A stretch of DNA of 64,000 bases from Streptomyces chartreusis NRRL 3882 (lineage in GTDB: Bacteria > Actinomycetota > Actinomycetes > Streptomycetales > Streptomycetaceae), in contig NZ_LT963352.1 in the NCBI RefSeq assembly GCF_900236475.1, positions 7,783,001-7,847,000 of the forward strand, given 5' to 3'. Below are positions 45,797-56,900 of this stretch, piece by piece. The notes beneath the pieces are model-generated. The model was not told where the DNA came from and did not search any database. It saw nothing but the letters and a program-made list of their open reading frames with translations. The first letter of the stretch is position 1. Each line of letters starts with the position of its first letter. Both the position numbers and the translations under genes were made by a program.

Positions 45797-48700
45797 ATGG
45801 CGGCATCGAACGATTCCGTTGTGCGTGCGCTCCGGGCATCGATGAAGCAGAACGAGCGACTCCAGCGCGAGAACAACCGCCTGGCGGAGGCGGCCCGGGA
45901 GCCGATCGCGATCGTCGGTATGGCGTGCCGCTTTCCTGGCGGAGTCGCTTCCCCGGAAGACCTGTGGCGCGTCGTCGCCGACGGTGTGGACGCGACGTCG
46001 GAGTTCCCGGCGGACCGGGGCTGGCCGGAGGACCTTTACGACCCGGACCCCGACGCGTCGGGGAAGGCATACGCCCGCCGCGGCGGGTTCCTGGACGACG
46101 TGGCCGGTTTCGACGCGGAGTTCTTCGGGATCTCGCCGCGTGAGGCGTTGGCGATGGATCCGCAGCAGCGGTTGCTGCTGGAGGTGTCGTGGGAGGCGCT
46201 GGAGCGGGCCGGGCTCAAGGCGGAGCAACTGCGGGGCAGCAGCACGGGCGTGTTCATCGGCGGCGCCACGTCCGCGTACATCTCTGATCTCAACCGCGTC
46301 CCGGACAGCGTCGAGGGCTACTCGCTCACCGGCAACACGCTGAGCGTGCTCTCGGGGCGCGTCTCGTACTTCCTCGGCCTGGAGGGGCCGTCGGTGACGG
46401 TGGACACGGCCTGCTCCTCGTCCCTGGTGGCACTCCATCTGGCGGTGCAGGCGCTGCGGCAGGGCGAGTGCTCCCTCGCGCTCGCGGGCGGCGTCACCGT
46501 CGTCGCCAGCCCGACCGGGATCATCGAGCTCTCGCGCCAGCGGGCCCTGGCACAGGACGGGCGCTGCAAGGCGTTCTCCGCCTCGGCCGACGGTTTCAGT
46601 GCCGGCGAGGGTGTGGGCGTGCTGGCGGTGGAGCGGTTGTCGGACGCGCGGCGCAACGGGCACCGGATCCTCGGCGTCGTACGTGGCTCGGCGGTCAACC
46701 AGGACGGCGCGAGCAGTAGGCTGACGGCGCCGAACGGGCCGTCGCAGCAGCGGGTGATCAAGGCCGCGCTGGAGAACGCCGGCCTCCAGCCCCAGGACGT
46801 CGACGCGGTGGAGGCGCACGGGACCGGGACGAAGCTGGGTGATCCGATCGAGGCGCAGGCGCTGATCGCCACGTACGGCAAGGACCGCCCGGAAGGGCGT
46901 CCGTTGTGGCTGGGATCGGTGAAGTCCAACATCGGCCATGCGCAGGCCGCCGCGGGTGTCGCCGGTGTCATCAAGACGGTCATGGCACTGCGCAACGACA
47001 TGCTGCCTCCGTCGCTGTATGCCGGCGACCCCACCCCGATGATCGACTGGAACGACGGTGACGTCTCCCTGCTCTCGGAGGGTGTGGCGTGGCCGCGTGG
47101 CGAGCGGGTCCGCCGCGCCGGCGTGTCCTCCTTCGGGATCAGCGGCACGAATTCCCACGTGATCGTGGAGGAGGCTCCGGCCGAGGAGTGTGTGGACCAG
47201 CCTGTCGTGCCGGTGGTGGATGGTGGTTCGGGGTTGGTGCCGTGGGTGGTGTCGGCGGCCAGTGTGGGTGGTTTGCGGGGTCAGGTGGAGCGGTTGGTGT
47301 CGTTCGTGGGTGAGCGGCCGGGTGTGGATGTGGCTGGGGTGGCTGCTGGGCTGGTGGGTCGTGCTGGGTTGCGGCGTCGGCTTGCTGTGGTGGGTGGTTC
47401 GGTGGGGGAGTTGGTTGCGGGGTTGGAGTCGGTGGTTGGTGAGGGGGGTGTGGTGGCTCGTGAGGGTGTGCGGGTGGGGTTGTTGTTCGCGGGTCAGGGG
47501 GCTCAGTGGGCGGGGATGGGGCGGGATTTGTATGAGGGGTCGTCGTTGTTCGCGGGGGTGGTTGATGAGTTGTGTGGGGTGTTGGACGGGTTGGTGGGTG
47601 GTTCGGTCCGGGAGGTGATGTTCGGGCTGGGTGGTGTTGAGGGTTTGTTGGATCAGACGGTGTGGGCTCAGGCGGCGTTGTTCGTGTTGGAGGTGGGGCT
47701 GTTTCGTTTGGTGGAGTCGTGGGGTGTGGTGCCGGATGTGGTGGTGGGGCATTCGGTGGGTGAGATTGCTGCGGCGCATGTGGCGGGGGTGTTGTCGGTT
47801 GAGGATGCGTGTGTGTTGGTGGCGGCTCGGGGTCGGTTGATGCAGGGGCTGCCTGTGGGTGGGGCGATGGTGTCGGTGGCTGCCGGGGTGGAGGTGGTGG
47901 AGCCGTTGGTGGTGGCTGCTGGTGCCGGGGTGGCGGTGGCGGCGGTGAATGGTCCGGCCTCGACGGTGGTGTCGGGGGATGCGGATGCGGTTGGGGTGGT
48001 GGTTGCGGCGTGTGAGGAGCGGGGGTTCAGGACGCGGCGGTTGCGGGTTTCGCATGCGTTTCATTCGGCGCGGATGGATCCGATGCTGGATGAGTTCCGG
48101 TCGGTGGTGGAGGGGCTGGGGTTCGGTGAGGCCCGGTTCGGGGTCGTGTCGACGTTGTTGGGGCGGGTGGCGGGTCCGGGTGAGTTGGGGCGGCCGGAGT
48201 ATTGGGTGCGTCAGGTGCGTGAGCCGGTGTTGTTCGCTGCTGCTGTGGGTGAGGCGGTGCGGGCTGGTGTGGGTGCGTTTGTGGAGGTGGGGCCGGGTGG
48301 TGGGCTGACGGCGATGGCGCGGGAGTGTGTCGGCGACGGTGAGGTTGTGCTGGTGCCGTTGTTGCGTAAGGGCCGGGGTGAGTGTGCGTCGGTGTTGGGG
48401 GCGGCGGGGCGCTTGTGGGAGCAGGGTGTGGAGGTCGACTGGCGGGCGATCCTGCCGCCGGTGCCTGCTGTCGAGTTGCCGACGTACGCCTTCGACCACA
48501 CCCCCTACTGGCTGGAGCAGGAGACGGCCGCGCCCGGCGACCCCGTGGAGCGGGAGTTCTGGGACCTGGTGGAGAGCCAGGACGTGGGGCAGCTCAGTGC
48601 GCTCGTCGGGCTGGACGACGACGGCCGTTCCGCGGCGGGGGCGGTACTGCCCGCGCTGTCGTCCTGGCGACGACGTCAGCGGCAGAGCGGTCGGCTCGAT

Positions 48701-50713
48701 GCCCGGCGGTACCGGATCGACTGGAAGCCCGTTGCCGTCGGCACGCCGGAGCTGTCCGGGACCTGGCTCGTCGTCGTCCCCGCCGGGCTGGACGACGCGG
48801 AGCCGGTGTCCGGGTGCGTCCGGGCCATCACCCGCCACGGCGGCGAGGTGCGCCGGCTCGCGGTGGACGCCGGGAGCGGCGAGGCCCGGGACGCCCTGAG
48901 GGCGGCGCTGCGCGACGCGGCCACCGGTACGCCCGAGATCGCGGGAGTGGTGTCGCTGCTGGGGCTGTGCGAGGCGCCCGTGCCCGCGCATCCCGAGCTG
49001 CCGGCCGGTGTGGCGGGCACCGTGCTGCTGATCCAGACGCTGGCCGAGACGGGGATCGACGCCCGGCTGTGGTCGGTGACGAGCGGGGCCGTGCGGGCGA
49101 CGGACGACGACGGGCCGGTGCGGCCGGAGCAGGCCCCGGTGTGGGGACTCAGCCGGGTCGCCGCTCTGGAGGAGCCCAAGCGCTGGGCCGGTCTGATCGA
49201 TGTGCCCCCGGCACTCGACGACCGGGCAGGGGAGCGGCTCGCCGCCGCTCTGGCCGGTATCGGCGACGAGGACCAGGTCGCCGTCCGTGGCGATGGCGTC
49301 CTGGCCCGCCGGCTGGTGCGCGCCCCGCTGGGCGGGGCGGCACCGGTGCGCGACTGGCGGCCGACGGGCACCGCGCTGGTCACCGGCGGCACCGGTGCGC
49401 TCGGCGGGCACGCGGCCCGGTGGCTCGCCGGCCACGGCGCGGCGCATCTGCTGCTGGTCAGCCGCAGTGGGCCGGAGGCTCCAGGTGCCCGTGAACTGCG
49501 GGACGAACTGACCGCGACGGGGGCCGAGGTGACGATCGCCGCCTGCGACGTCTCCGACCGGGCCGCGCTCGCAGAGCTGCTCGCCGGCATCCCGGCCGAG
49601 CACCCGCTGACCACCGTCGTGCACACCGCGGGCGCGCTCGGCAGCGGAGCCGCCCTGCTGGAATCGGACCTGCCGGGGATCGCGGAGGTGTTCGCGGGCA
49701 AGGTCGCCGGCGCGGTGAACCTGCACGAACTGACCGCTGACACGCCACTCGACCTGTTCGTCCTCTACTCCTCGAACGCGGGCGTGTGGGGCGGCACCCG
49801 GCAGGCCGGTTACGCGGCGGCCAACGCCTACCTCGACGCCCTCGCCGAGCATCGCCGCGCCCACGGCCTGCCCGCCACGGCCGTGGCCTGGGGAGCTTGG
49901 GCGGGCAGTGGGATGGCTGGTGACGAGGAGGCCGTCGAGTGGCTGGGCCGCAGCGGCATGCGCACCCTGGACCCCGAGACGGGGCTGGCCGCGCTGCACC
50001 AGGCCGTGCGGCACGACGAGACGTTCGTGGCCGTCGCCGACCTGGACTGGCAGCGGTTCGCCGAGACGTACCACGCGGCCCGGCCCCGGCCGCTGATCGC
50101 GGAGATCCCCGAGGCGCGGCGGGCCGAGGAGGAACCGGCGGCCGAGCAGGGGCCGGCGCCGCTGGCGCGTCTGGTCGCCGAGACGTCCGCGGCTCGAGGG
50201 CCCGCGGTGCTGTTCGAGGCACTCTGCACCGAGGTGGCAGCGGTTCTCGGGCACACCACGGTGGCCGAGTTCGACCGCGAACTGCCCTTCGGTGACCTCG
50301 GGTTCGACTCCCTCACCGGAGTGGAACTCCGCAACCGGCTGGCCGCGGCCACCGGTCTGAGTCTGCCGACGACCCTCGTGTTCGACCATCCGACGCTCGG
50401 CGCGCTCGCCGAGTTCCTGCTCGGTCGGCTCCAGCCGCAGCAGGCGGAGGAGGCCGCCCCGGCGCTGGGGGAGATCCACCGCCTCGAGCAACTCCTCGGT
50501 ACGCTCGCGGACACCGACGACCGGGACGAGATCACCGGCCGGCTGGAGACGCTGCTGTGGAACTGGCGGCGTTCGGCCTACGGCGACGACCCGGCCTCGG
50601 TGCCGCTCGGTTCCGCGTCCCCCGACGCGGTGTCGCTCGACACGGTGTCCGTCGACTCGGTGTCGGACGAGGACATCTTCGGCCTCATCGACAAGGAGCT
50701 CGGCGACGACTGA
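45797..50713 (+). CDS. Type I modular PKS, one module (KS-AT-KR-ACP)
   Basis: A 1,638-residue protein. The N-terminal docking coil (about 1-35, NERLQRENNRLAEA) fits docking to the C-terminus of the preceding PKS, whose gene ends 25 bases upstream. KS Cys206; AT Ser653 with HAFH at 753 (malonyl type); KR with GGTGALGG, Tyr1339, no LDD, and Trp1331 eight residues before Tyr, the A-type pattern predicting an L-hydroxyl; ACP Ser1505. The C-terminal 75 residues form a docking region ending EDIFGLIDKELGDD. There is no thioesterase, so the chain must pass on. The AT is almost identical at DNA level to that of the first module of the upstream gene. GAAGGCAGG precedes the ATG. Confidence 0.95.
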   Translation: MAASNDSVVRALRASMKQNERLQRENNRLAEAAREPIAIVGMACRFPGGVASPEDLWRVVADGVDATSEFPADRGWPEDLYDPDPDASGKAYARRGGFLDDVAGFDAEFFGISPREALAMDPQQRLLLEVSWEALERAGLKAEQLRGSSTGVFIGGATSAYISDLNRVPDSVEGYSLTGNTLSVLSGRVSYFLGLEGPSVTVDTACSSSLVALHLAVQALRQGECSLALAGGVTVVASPTGIIELSRQRALAQDGRCKAFSASADGFSAGEGVGVLAVERLSDARRNGHRILGVVRGSAVNQDGASSRLTAPNGPSQQRVIKAALENAGLQPQDVDAVEAHGTGTKLGDPIEAQALIATYGKDRPEGRPLWLGSVKSNIGHAQAAAGVAGVIKTVMALRNDMLPPSLYAGDPTPMIDWNDGDVSLLSEGVAWPRGERVRRAGVSSFGISGTNSHVIVEEAPAEECVDQPVVPVVDGGSGLVPWVVSAASVGGLRGQVERLVSFVGERPGVDVAGVAAGLVGRAGLRRRLAVVGGSVGELVAGLESVVGEGGVVAREGVRVGLLFAGQGAQWAGMGRDLYEGSSLFAGVVDELCGVLDGLVGGSVREVMFGLGGVEGLLDQTVWAQAALFVLEVGLFRLVESWGVVPDVVVGHSVGEIAAAHVAGVLSVEDACVLVAARGRLMQGLPVGGAMVSVAAGVEVVEPLVVAAGAGVAVAAVNGPASTVVSGDADAVGVVVAACEERGFRTRRLRVSHAFHSARMDPMLDEFRSVVEGLGFGEARFGVVSTLLGRVAGPGELGRPEYWVRQVREPVLFAAAVGEAVRAGVGAFVEVGPGGGLTAMARECVGDGEVVLVPLLRKGRGECASVLGAAGRLWEQGVEVDWRAILPPVPAVELPTYAFDHTPYWLEQETAAPGDPVEREFWDLVESQDVGQLSALVGLDDDGRSAAGAVLPALSSWRRRQRQSGRLDARRYRIDWKPVAVGTPELSGTWLVVVPAGLDDAEPVSGCVRAITRHGGEVRRLAVDAGSGEARDALRAALRDAATGTPEIAGVVSLLGLCEAPVPAHPELPAGVAGTVLLIQTLAETGIDARLWSVTSGAVRATDDDGPVRPEQAPVWGLSRVAALEEPKRWAGLIDVPPALDDRAGERLAAALAGIGDEDQVAVRGDGVLARRLVRAPLGGAAPVRDWRPTGTALVTGGTGALGGHAARWLAGHGAAHLLLVSRSGPEAPGARELRDELTATGAEVTIAACDVSDRAALAELLAGIPAEHPLTTVVHTAGALGSGAALLESDLPGIAEVFAGKVAGAVNLHELTADTPLDLFVLYSSNAGVWGGTRQAGYAAANAYLDALAEHRRAHGLPATAVAWGAWAGSGMAGDEEAVEWLGRSGMRTLDPETGLAALHQAVRHDETFVAVADLDWQRFAETYHAARPRPLIAEIPEARRAEEEPAAEQGPAPLARLVAETSAARGPAVLFEALCTEVAAVLGHTTVAEFDRELPFGDLGFDSLTGVELRNRLAAATGLSLPTTLVFDHPTLGALAEFLLGRLQPQQAEEAAPALGEIHRLEQLLGTLADTDDRDEITGRLETLLWNWRRSAYGDDPASVPLGSASPDAVSLDTVSVDSVSDEDIFGLIDKELGDD
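47401..48517 (+). repeat. AT-domain repeat, copy 2
   Basis: Second copy of 35583-36699. The offset is constant (11,818 bases), with no indel noticed. Confidence 0.88.
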
Positions 50714-50763
50714 CCCGCGCCGGCCGCGCGGGGAGTTGACCGCACCGGCCGGCCGAAGCGAAG

Positions 50764-50818
50764 CGAAGACCCCGGGTGCGGCGACGCCATGGCATCGTCA
50801 CCGCACCCGGGGTCTTCG
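50764..50818. terminator. Strong bidirectional terminator after the PKS genes
   Basis: A perfect 18 bp stem CGAAGACCCCGGGTGCGG (50764-50781) pairs with 50801-50818 around a 19 base loop that can itself fold at CCATGG. It lies between the convergent PKS and TetR genes. Confidence 0.8.
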
Positions 50819-50839
50819 TGCTCCGCCCCGGCGCGAGGC

Positions 50840-51484
50840 TCAGGCCCCGGGCTCCTGGAACCCGTCCTCCAGGCAGGCCAGCAGCCGGTCCAGTTCGGCA
50901 GCGGGGTCCAGCTCCGGCTGGTTGGCCCAGCGCAGCATGACGTCCATCATGATCCCGAAGATCGCGCCGCTCAGCGCCCGCACCGGAGCGTCCGAAGGAC
51001 CGGCCCCGGTGCGCTCCGCGACCAGCTCGGCGAGGGTCCGCAGCGTCTGCTTCACGTTGCCCAGACTCGCCGACCACAGCTCGGGCACGGTCACCATCAG
51101 GATGTCGCGGTCGCGCTGGGTGCTCATCTCCGTGGCCGAGAGGCCCTCCAGAGTGCTGTACAGGGCGCGGCGCATGGCCTGGACGGGGGGCAGCTCGGGC
51201 GGCTGCGCGCGGAAGGCCTGTACGAAGAACGTCTCGTCGTCGGAGACGACCAGGTCCTCCTTGGTGGCGAAGTAGCGGAACACGGTGCTCGCCGAGACCT
51301 CGGCGGCCTCGGCGATCTGCTCGATCGTCGTCGCCTCGTAGCCCTGGTCCCGGAACAGCCGCAGGGCCTCCTGCTGGATGGCTGCCCGGGTCTTGGCCTT
51401 CTTGCGCTCCCGCTGGCTGATCTTCCCCGGATGCTCGCCGGTCCCTTGCGTCGGTTTCAGGTTGGACACGCTCATGCTCCACAT
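50840..51484 (-). CDS. TetR-family repressor of the exporter
   Basis: A 214-residue TetR regulator. The N-terminal HTH runs about residues 27-73 (RAAIQQEALRLFRDQGYEATTIEQIAEAAEVSASTVFRYFATK region). A helical ligand-binding domain follows, with a TetR C-terminal segment. It probably represses the divergent MmpL exporter gene and is relieved by the pathway product or an intermediate. Two starts are plausible: ATG 51484 and ATG 51475, each with a GGAG-type site. Confidence 0.9.
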   Translation of the reverse strand: MWSMSVSNLKPTQGTGEHPGKISQRERKKAKTRAAIQQEALRLFRDQGYEATTIEQIAEAAEVSASTVFRYFATKEDLVVSDDETFFVQAFRAQPPELPPVQAMRRALYSTLEGLSATEMSTQRDRDILMVTVPELWSASLGNVKQTLRTLAELVAERTGAGPSDAPVRALSGAIFGIMMDVMLRWANQPELDPAAELDRLLACLEDGFQEPGA

Positions 51485-51554
51485 TCTCCAGGCTCTCCGG
51501 CGGCCGGCCGGTCACGGCTGTGCCGCGCCCGGCCGCGTGCGGCGGTGGCAGCGA

Positions 51555-51573
51555 GGAGGAGTTCTCATCTCCT
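51555..51573. promoter_or_regulatory. Inverted repeat between TetR and MmpL
   Basis: GAGGAG-N7-CTCCTC (19 bp) lies in the 145 base divergent region 51485-51629, 57 bases before the exporter start. It is a candidate TetR operator. The neighbouring AT-rich stretch 51575-51620 probably holds the exporter promoter. Confidence 0.35.
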
Positions 51574-51629
51574 CAAAGTGCTAGTAGGCTATCAATTGAA
51601 AGTCGACTCCTAAAAGAAGGTTGCCTGTC

Positions 51630-53879
51630 ATGAGGCTCGCTCTTTACCGGCTGGGGCGCGCGTGCTTCCGGCGACGACGCCTGGTCTCGTTACTCTGGGT
51701 GGCTGCCGTCGTCGTCGTGAGCGTCGCCGGCGCGCTGCTGTCCAGGCCCACCGTGGACTCGCTCTCCATCCCGGACACGGAGTCGCAGCAGGCCATCGAC
51801 CTGCTGGACGAGCGCTTCCCGGAGGCCTCGGCCGAGGGCGCGGTGGCGCGCGTCGTGTTCGCCGCGCCGGAGGGCGGGAAACTGGACCGACCCGACTACC
51901 GGCAGGCGATCGGGCGGGTCCTCAGCGAGGTGCGTGACCTGCCGGACGTGGCCGACGTGACCGACCCGTTCGAGGACAAGGCCGTCTCGCCGGACGGGCG
52001 CATCGCCTACGCGCAGGTGGCCTACTCGGTCCCCAGGAACGATCTGGCGGACAAGGACCGTGAGGCGCTGCTGGACACGGCCGAGCCGGGGACGCGGGCC
52101 GGACTGGCCGTGGAGTTCGGCGGCGAGGCCGCCCAGCCGCGGCCCGGCCAGGGCGCGGGCGAGCTCATCGGACTCGCGGCCGCGGCCGTCGTCCTGTTCG
52201 TGACCTTCGGCTCGTTCGTCGCCGCGGGACTCCCGCTGCTCGCGGCCATGCTGGGTGTCGTCTTCAGCCTCAGCATGATCGAGCTGAGCACCCGATTCAC
52301 GGACCTCAACTCGGACACGACCGCGCTCGCGCTGATGCTCGGCCTCGCCATGTCCATCGACTACGCCATGTTCGTGGCCTTCCGCTACCGGGAGGAACTG
52401 CGGGCCGGCGAGGATCCCGAGCACGCCATCGGCACGTCCGTGACCACGGCCGGCGCCGCCGTCCTGTTCGCCGGGCTCACCACCGCCATCGCGCTCGCCG
52501 GTCTGGTCGTCGTCGGCATCCCGATCCTCACCCAGGTCGGCCTCGCCGCCGCGTTCGCCGTCGTCGTGTCCACCCTGGTGGGCCTGACCCTCGTGCCCGC
52601 TCTCCTCGGCTTCCTCGGCCGGCGCATCCACGGCCGGCGCGCCGCCCACGTCCAGGACAAGGCGGCACTCGCCGAGGTCTACGAGGAGGCGCAGCACCGT
52701 GCGCAGGGCTACCGGGCCGACGGGAAGCCGACGTTCGGCATGCGCTGGGTGCGGCTGGTCATCCGCCGGCCCGTCCTGTTCTCCCTCGCCTCCGTGGTCG
52801 TGCTGGGCATCCTGGCGGTGCCCGCGCTCGACCTGCGGCTCGGGCTGCCCGACGACAGCGCCGAGCCGGAGAGCTCGACCTCGCACCAGGCGTACGACCT
52901 GCTGACCGAGGGTTTCGGGCCCGGGTTCAACGGGCCGCTGACCGTGGTCGTCGACACCGCGAAGAGCGGCAAGGACGCCAGGGCCACGGCGGAGAGCATC
53001 GGGCAGGAGCTGTCCGGCATCCGCGGCGTGGCGGACGTGAGCCCGCCGGTGCCCAACAAGGCCGGCGACGCCGCGGTGATGACCGTGGTGCCCGGCAGCG
53101 GTCCCACGGCGGCCGAGACGGAGGAGGTCGTGGACGACATCCGGGCGGCGGTGAAGGACACCCGGACGTCCGGCGAGGCGGACGTCGCCGTCACCGGTCA
53201 GACCGCGATCAACATCGACATGTCGAAGCGGATCGCCGACACGCTGCTGCCCTACCTGCTGATCGTCGTCGGGTGCGCGTTCCTGCTGATGATCGTCATC
53301 TTCCGGTCGATCCTGGTGCCCCTGAAGGCGACCCTGGGCTTCCTGCTCAGCCTCGCCGCCACGTTCGGGGCGCTCGTCGCGGTGTTCCAGTGGGGCTGGC
53401 TGAACGACCTGCTCGGCATCCACTCCACCGGCATCATCGTGAACCTGCTCCCCGTCATCGTCATCGGCCTGTCGTTCGGACTGGCCGTGGACTACGAGAT
53501 GTTCCTCGTGACCCGGATGCGGGAGGAGTACGCCCGCGGGAACACACCGGAAGAAGCCATCGTCAAGGGCTTCATGCAGAGCGCCAGAGTCGTCACGGCC
53601 CTGGCCCTCATCATGATCAGCGTGTTCGCGGGCTTCATCCTGGCCGACGCGGATCTGACGAAGTCCTTCGGATTCGCCCTCGCCGTCGCGGTGTTCCTCG
53701 ACGCGTTCGTCCTCCGCGTGACCATCGTGCCCGCCGTGATGGCGCTCTTCGACCGGGCCGCCTGGTGGCTGCCGCAGTGGCTGGAGCGCAGGCTGCCCCA
53801 CCTCGACATCGAGAAGTCGGACATCGCACCGCCGGAGACCGAGCGCGAAGTCGGGGAGGACGCCGCCACGCGCACCTGA
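51630..53879 (+). CDS. MmpL/RND-type exporter
   Basis: A 749-residue membrane protein of the MMPL family. It has two repeats, each with an N-terminal helix, an extracytoplasmic loop and about five membrane helices (blocks near residues 180-340 and 530-720). It has IDYAMFVAFRYREEL and VDYEMFLVTRMREEY blocks, characteristic of MMPL domains with the Asp-Tyr pair used in proton relay. It likely exports the cluster product or a lipid-like intermediate. ATG 51630 is chosen because AGAAGG ends 9 bases upstream; TTG 51621 is too close to that site. Leu21 is a TTA codon (51690-51692), so expression may depend on bldA. Confidence 0.9.
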   Translation: MRLALYRLGRACFRRRRLVSLLWVAAVVVVSVAGALLSRPTVDSLSIPDTESQQAIDLLDERFPEASAEGAVARVVFAAPEGGKLDRPDYRQAIGRVLSEVRDLPDVADVTDPFEDKAVSPDGRIAYAQVAYSVPRNDLADKDREALLDTAEPGTRAGLAVEFGGEAAQPRPGQGAGELIGLAAAAVVLFVTFGSFVAAGLPLLAAMLGVVFSLSMIELSTRFTDLNSDTTALALMLGLAMSIDYAMFVAFRYREELRAGEDPEHAIGTSVTTAGAAVLFAGLTTAIALAGLVVVGIPILTQVGLAAAFAVVVSTLVGLTLVPALLGFLGRRIHGRRAAHVQDKAALAEVYEEAQHRAQGYRADGKPTFGMRWVRLVIRRPVLFSLASVVVLGILAVPALDLRLGLPDDSAEPESSTSHQAYDLLTEGFGPGFNGPLTVVVDTAKSGKDARATAESIGQELSGIRGVADVSPPVPNKAGDAAVMTVVPGSGPTAAETEEVVDDIRAAVKDTRTSGEADVAVTGQTAINIDMSKRIADTLLPYLLIVVGCAFLLMIVIFRSILVPLKATLGFLLSLAATFGALVAVFQWGWLNDLLGIHSTGIIVNLLPVIVIGLSFGLAVDYEMFLVTRMREEYARGNTPEEAIVKGFMQSARVVTALALIMISVFAGFILADADLTKSFGFALAVAVFLDAFVLRVTIVPAVMALFDRAAWWLPQWLERRLPHLDIEKSDIAPPETEREVGEDAATRT

Positions 53880-53880
53880 A

Positions 53881-53937
53881 CCCGGCCGGACACACGGCAG
53901 CGGCCCCCGCGGGTGCGGGGGCCGCTGTACGGCCGGG
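53881..53937. terminator. Bidirectional terminator between MmpL and the KS-like gene
   Basis: A perfect 13 bp stem CAGCGGCCCCCGC (53898-53910) pairs with 53915-53927 around loop GGGT. It is flanked by an outer 7 bp pair CCCGGCC/GGCCGGG. Confidence 0.8.
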
Positions 53938-53959
53938 CTGCCTCGCCCGTCCGCAACCC

Positions 53960-56900
53960 TCAACCCTTCTTCTTACGGGCCCCCTTCATCCGGTTCTGGC
54001 CGAAGCCCGGGGCCTTCTCCTCGTCGTACGACGCGCGCGTCTCCAGCACGGTGTACGGCAGCGGGCGATGGCCCGCCGTGAGATACCGGTCCCAGTCCAC
54101 GCGGGCCAGACCGGCCTCGCCCGAACCATCGGCCTCCCCGGCGGCCGGCAGCGGAAGCAGCGCGTCCAGCATCTCGCCGCCGGGCGCCGGGTACACCCCG
54201 GCCTCGGCGAACGCGACGGCCGGCGCCTCGTCCGACTCGTCGACGGACTCCAGCCACGGCCCCCAGGCCGCGGCGACCACAGGCAGGCCGGCCTGCCGGT
54301 GATGCCTGGCCAGCGCGGTCAGGAACGCGTCGGCCGCAGACCCCACGACCGTGCCGGCCCGGCCGGGCAGCGACACGACCGACGTGGACAGCACGAAGAA
54401 GTCCGTACCGCCCGTGAGGCCGACGTCTGTGAACCGCCGCGTCAGCTCCACGGGACCGCGCAGGGCACCGGCGAGTTCCGCGCCGAACCGCGCCCCGTCC
54501 AGCTCGTCCAGCCCCCCGCCGGCGACCGGCTGCGGCAGCAGCAGCACGCCACGCAGTGGTGGCCGGCCATCGGCGCACAACTCGGCGAGCCGGGCCACGT
54601 CCGCAGCCGAGGACAGGTCGACGGCCACGTGCTCCAAGCGCTCGATACCCGCATGACCGGTCGTTCGTGCGCCTGCCAGGTCACCCCGCTCCGATTCCGC
54701 ACCCGCCAGCACCACCGAACGGGCACCCCGCGCGGCCAGCCACTCCAGTGCCGCCGCCGCGTGTCGCGTATCGCCGCCGGCCACCAGGTACGTGGCGTCC
54801 GGCCGCAGGGCGAGTCGCTCACCGCGGTCCGCCGGGGCCGGCCGCCGCTCCAGACGGGCCTCGAACCAGCGCCCGCCGCGCACGGCCAGCCTGCCCGCGC
54901 CCGGCAGCCGCATCACCTGGCCGAGCAGGGACACCACCGTGGGCGGGTCCTCCGCCGGGTCGAGGTCCACCTGCGCGCACGGCAGCTCCGGGTGTTCCCA
55001 CACCAGGGACGTGAACAGCGCCGTCAGCGGAGCCTGCGCCGGGTGTGGCGGCCCGCCCGCGAGTCCGGCCGCCGCGCCCGCCGAGCACAGCACGATCCGC
55101 GGCGTCTGCTCCGCGTACTCCTGGAGGAACCCCCGCACGAGTGCCAGCGTCCTGCCGCCGCGGCGGCACGCGGCGTCCAGTGGGTCATCGGCGCCCGAGG
55201 CGGGCTCGCGCGCATCACCCGCGTCGTGCACGAGCAGCCCGGCCACCGTGACGCCCCGCTCCCGCAGTTCCGCGAACGTCTTTCCCACGACGTCCGGGTC
55301 GCCGGTGCCGACCGGCACGGTCTCCGTGCCGTCACGCCCCTCGGCGTCCTCGCCGGCCAGCGCGACCGCGGGCACGCCGAACAGCGCCAGTTCATCGCAC
55401 CAGGCGGCGGCCCGCTCCGGGTCGTCGCTGAACACCAGCCAACTGCCGGTGCCGCCGCCGATGGCGCCCGGGCGACCGTCCTCGGCGAGAGCGTGCCACA
55501 CCACTTCGTGCCGCTCCAGCGGCGCCTCCGCCAGCCCTGCCGGCTCCCTGCCGGCCATCGGCCGCAGCCGCAGCCCCTGCACGGCCGCCAGTCGCACGCC
55601 CTCCCCGGACAGCACGACCGCGTCGGCCGCTCCGTCAGCGCCGTGCCGCACGCGCAGCCACACCACCTCGGACGGCGGACCGGACACCTCCAGCCGGTCC
55701 ACGGACACCGGCGTGCGCGGGCCGGAGCCGGACAGCGCGGCGAGCTGAACGGCCGCTTCGAGCACCGCGGCCCACCGCGACCACCCGCTCGGCCCCGTCG
55801 GCACGTCGGCCGTGCCCACCAGGGCCACGGCCTCGTCACCGCCGAGCCACACCCGTCGCAACACCCGCAGCGGCTCCGCGTAGTCGCTGCCCTGCCGCCA
55901 CAGCCGCCGGTAGACCTCCGCGACGTCCAGTTCGGCCAGACCCTCGGGCAGCGACTCCGGGTCGACCCGGTCCGGTGCGGGCCGGGTCACGGCCGGGACG
56001 ACCGTCGCGCCGCCCCTCTCGGCCCATCGGCCGCCGCCCGTGCCCGGCCCCTTGACGAACGCCCGTACCCGGTGCCCGTCGCCGCTGTCCTCCCGGGAGG
56101 TCTGGAGGGCGACCGGGGTGCCGGACGCGGCGCTCACCGTGCCGGGCAGGCGTATGCCGGTGAGCGTCCACGCCGAGTCGGGGGACCCGTGCCGGGCCGC
56201 CGCCAGCAGCCACTCCAGCCGCGCCCCGGCGGGCAGCACCGGCGTGCCGTACAGCTGTTGCCCGAACACGCCCGCCACCTGCCCCGGCGTCAGCTGCTGC
56301 GTGAAGGACTGCCCCGTGGCGTCCACCAGGTCCAGGGCGGTGCCCAGCAGCGGATGCGGCGGAGCGGCGACCACGGAGACCTGCGGCTCGGGCGGAACCA
56401 ACCAGCAGCGCACCTTCTGGTAGGGGTACGTCGGCAGATCCACCCGGCGCGCTCCACGGCCCTCGAACGCCTGGGACCAGTCGATGGCGACGCCGTCGGT
56501 GTGCAGTTCCCCGAGGGCCGACAGCAGTGCCTGCCCGGGGGGCCGTCCGCCGCCGGGCACACTGGCCAGAAGCAGGGGCCGGCCCGGCTCGCCGAAGCCG
56601 GCGGCACTGCGGCCGGCCGGACCGGTGAGGTCACCGGACAGGTCCAGCCCGACCAGCCGTGTCACACCGTCCGTCCGCAGGCGGCGCACCCCGTCCAGGA
56701 AGCGGGTGGGCCCGCGCAGGTGATCCAGCCAGTGCTCGGCGGACCGCAGTTCGGCCGGCTCCACCGGCTGTCCGGTCACCGTGGACAAGAGAGGCACCTC
56801 CGGCTCACGGAAGGCCAAACCCGCGACGATGGCGCGCAGTTCGGCCAGCGCGGCCTGTTCGTCGTCCGGTGAGAGCAGCAGCCGTGCGGGGCGCGGGGCA

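Noticed and set aside
53273..56872. A 1,199-codon plus-strand frame over the exporter end and KS-like gene
   Set aside because: It crosses a strong terminator and overlaps two well-supported genes; the translation is compositionally random.
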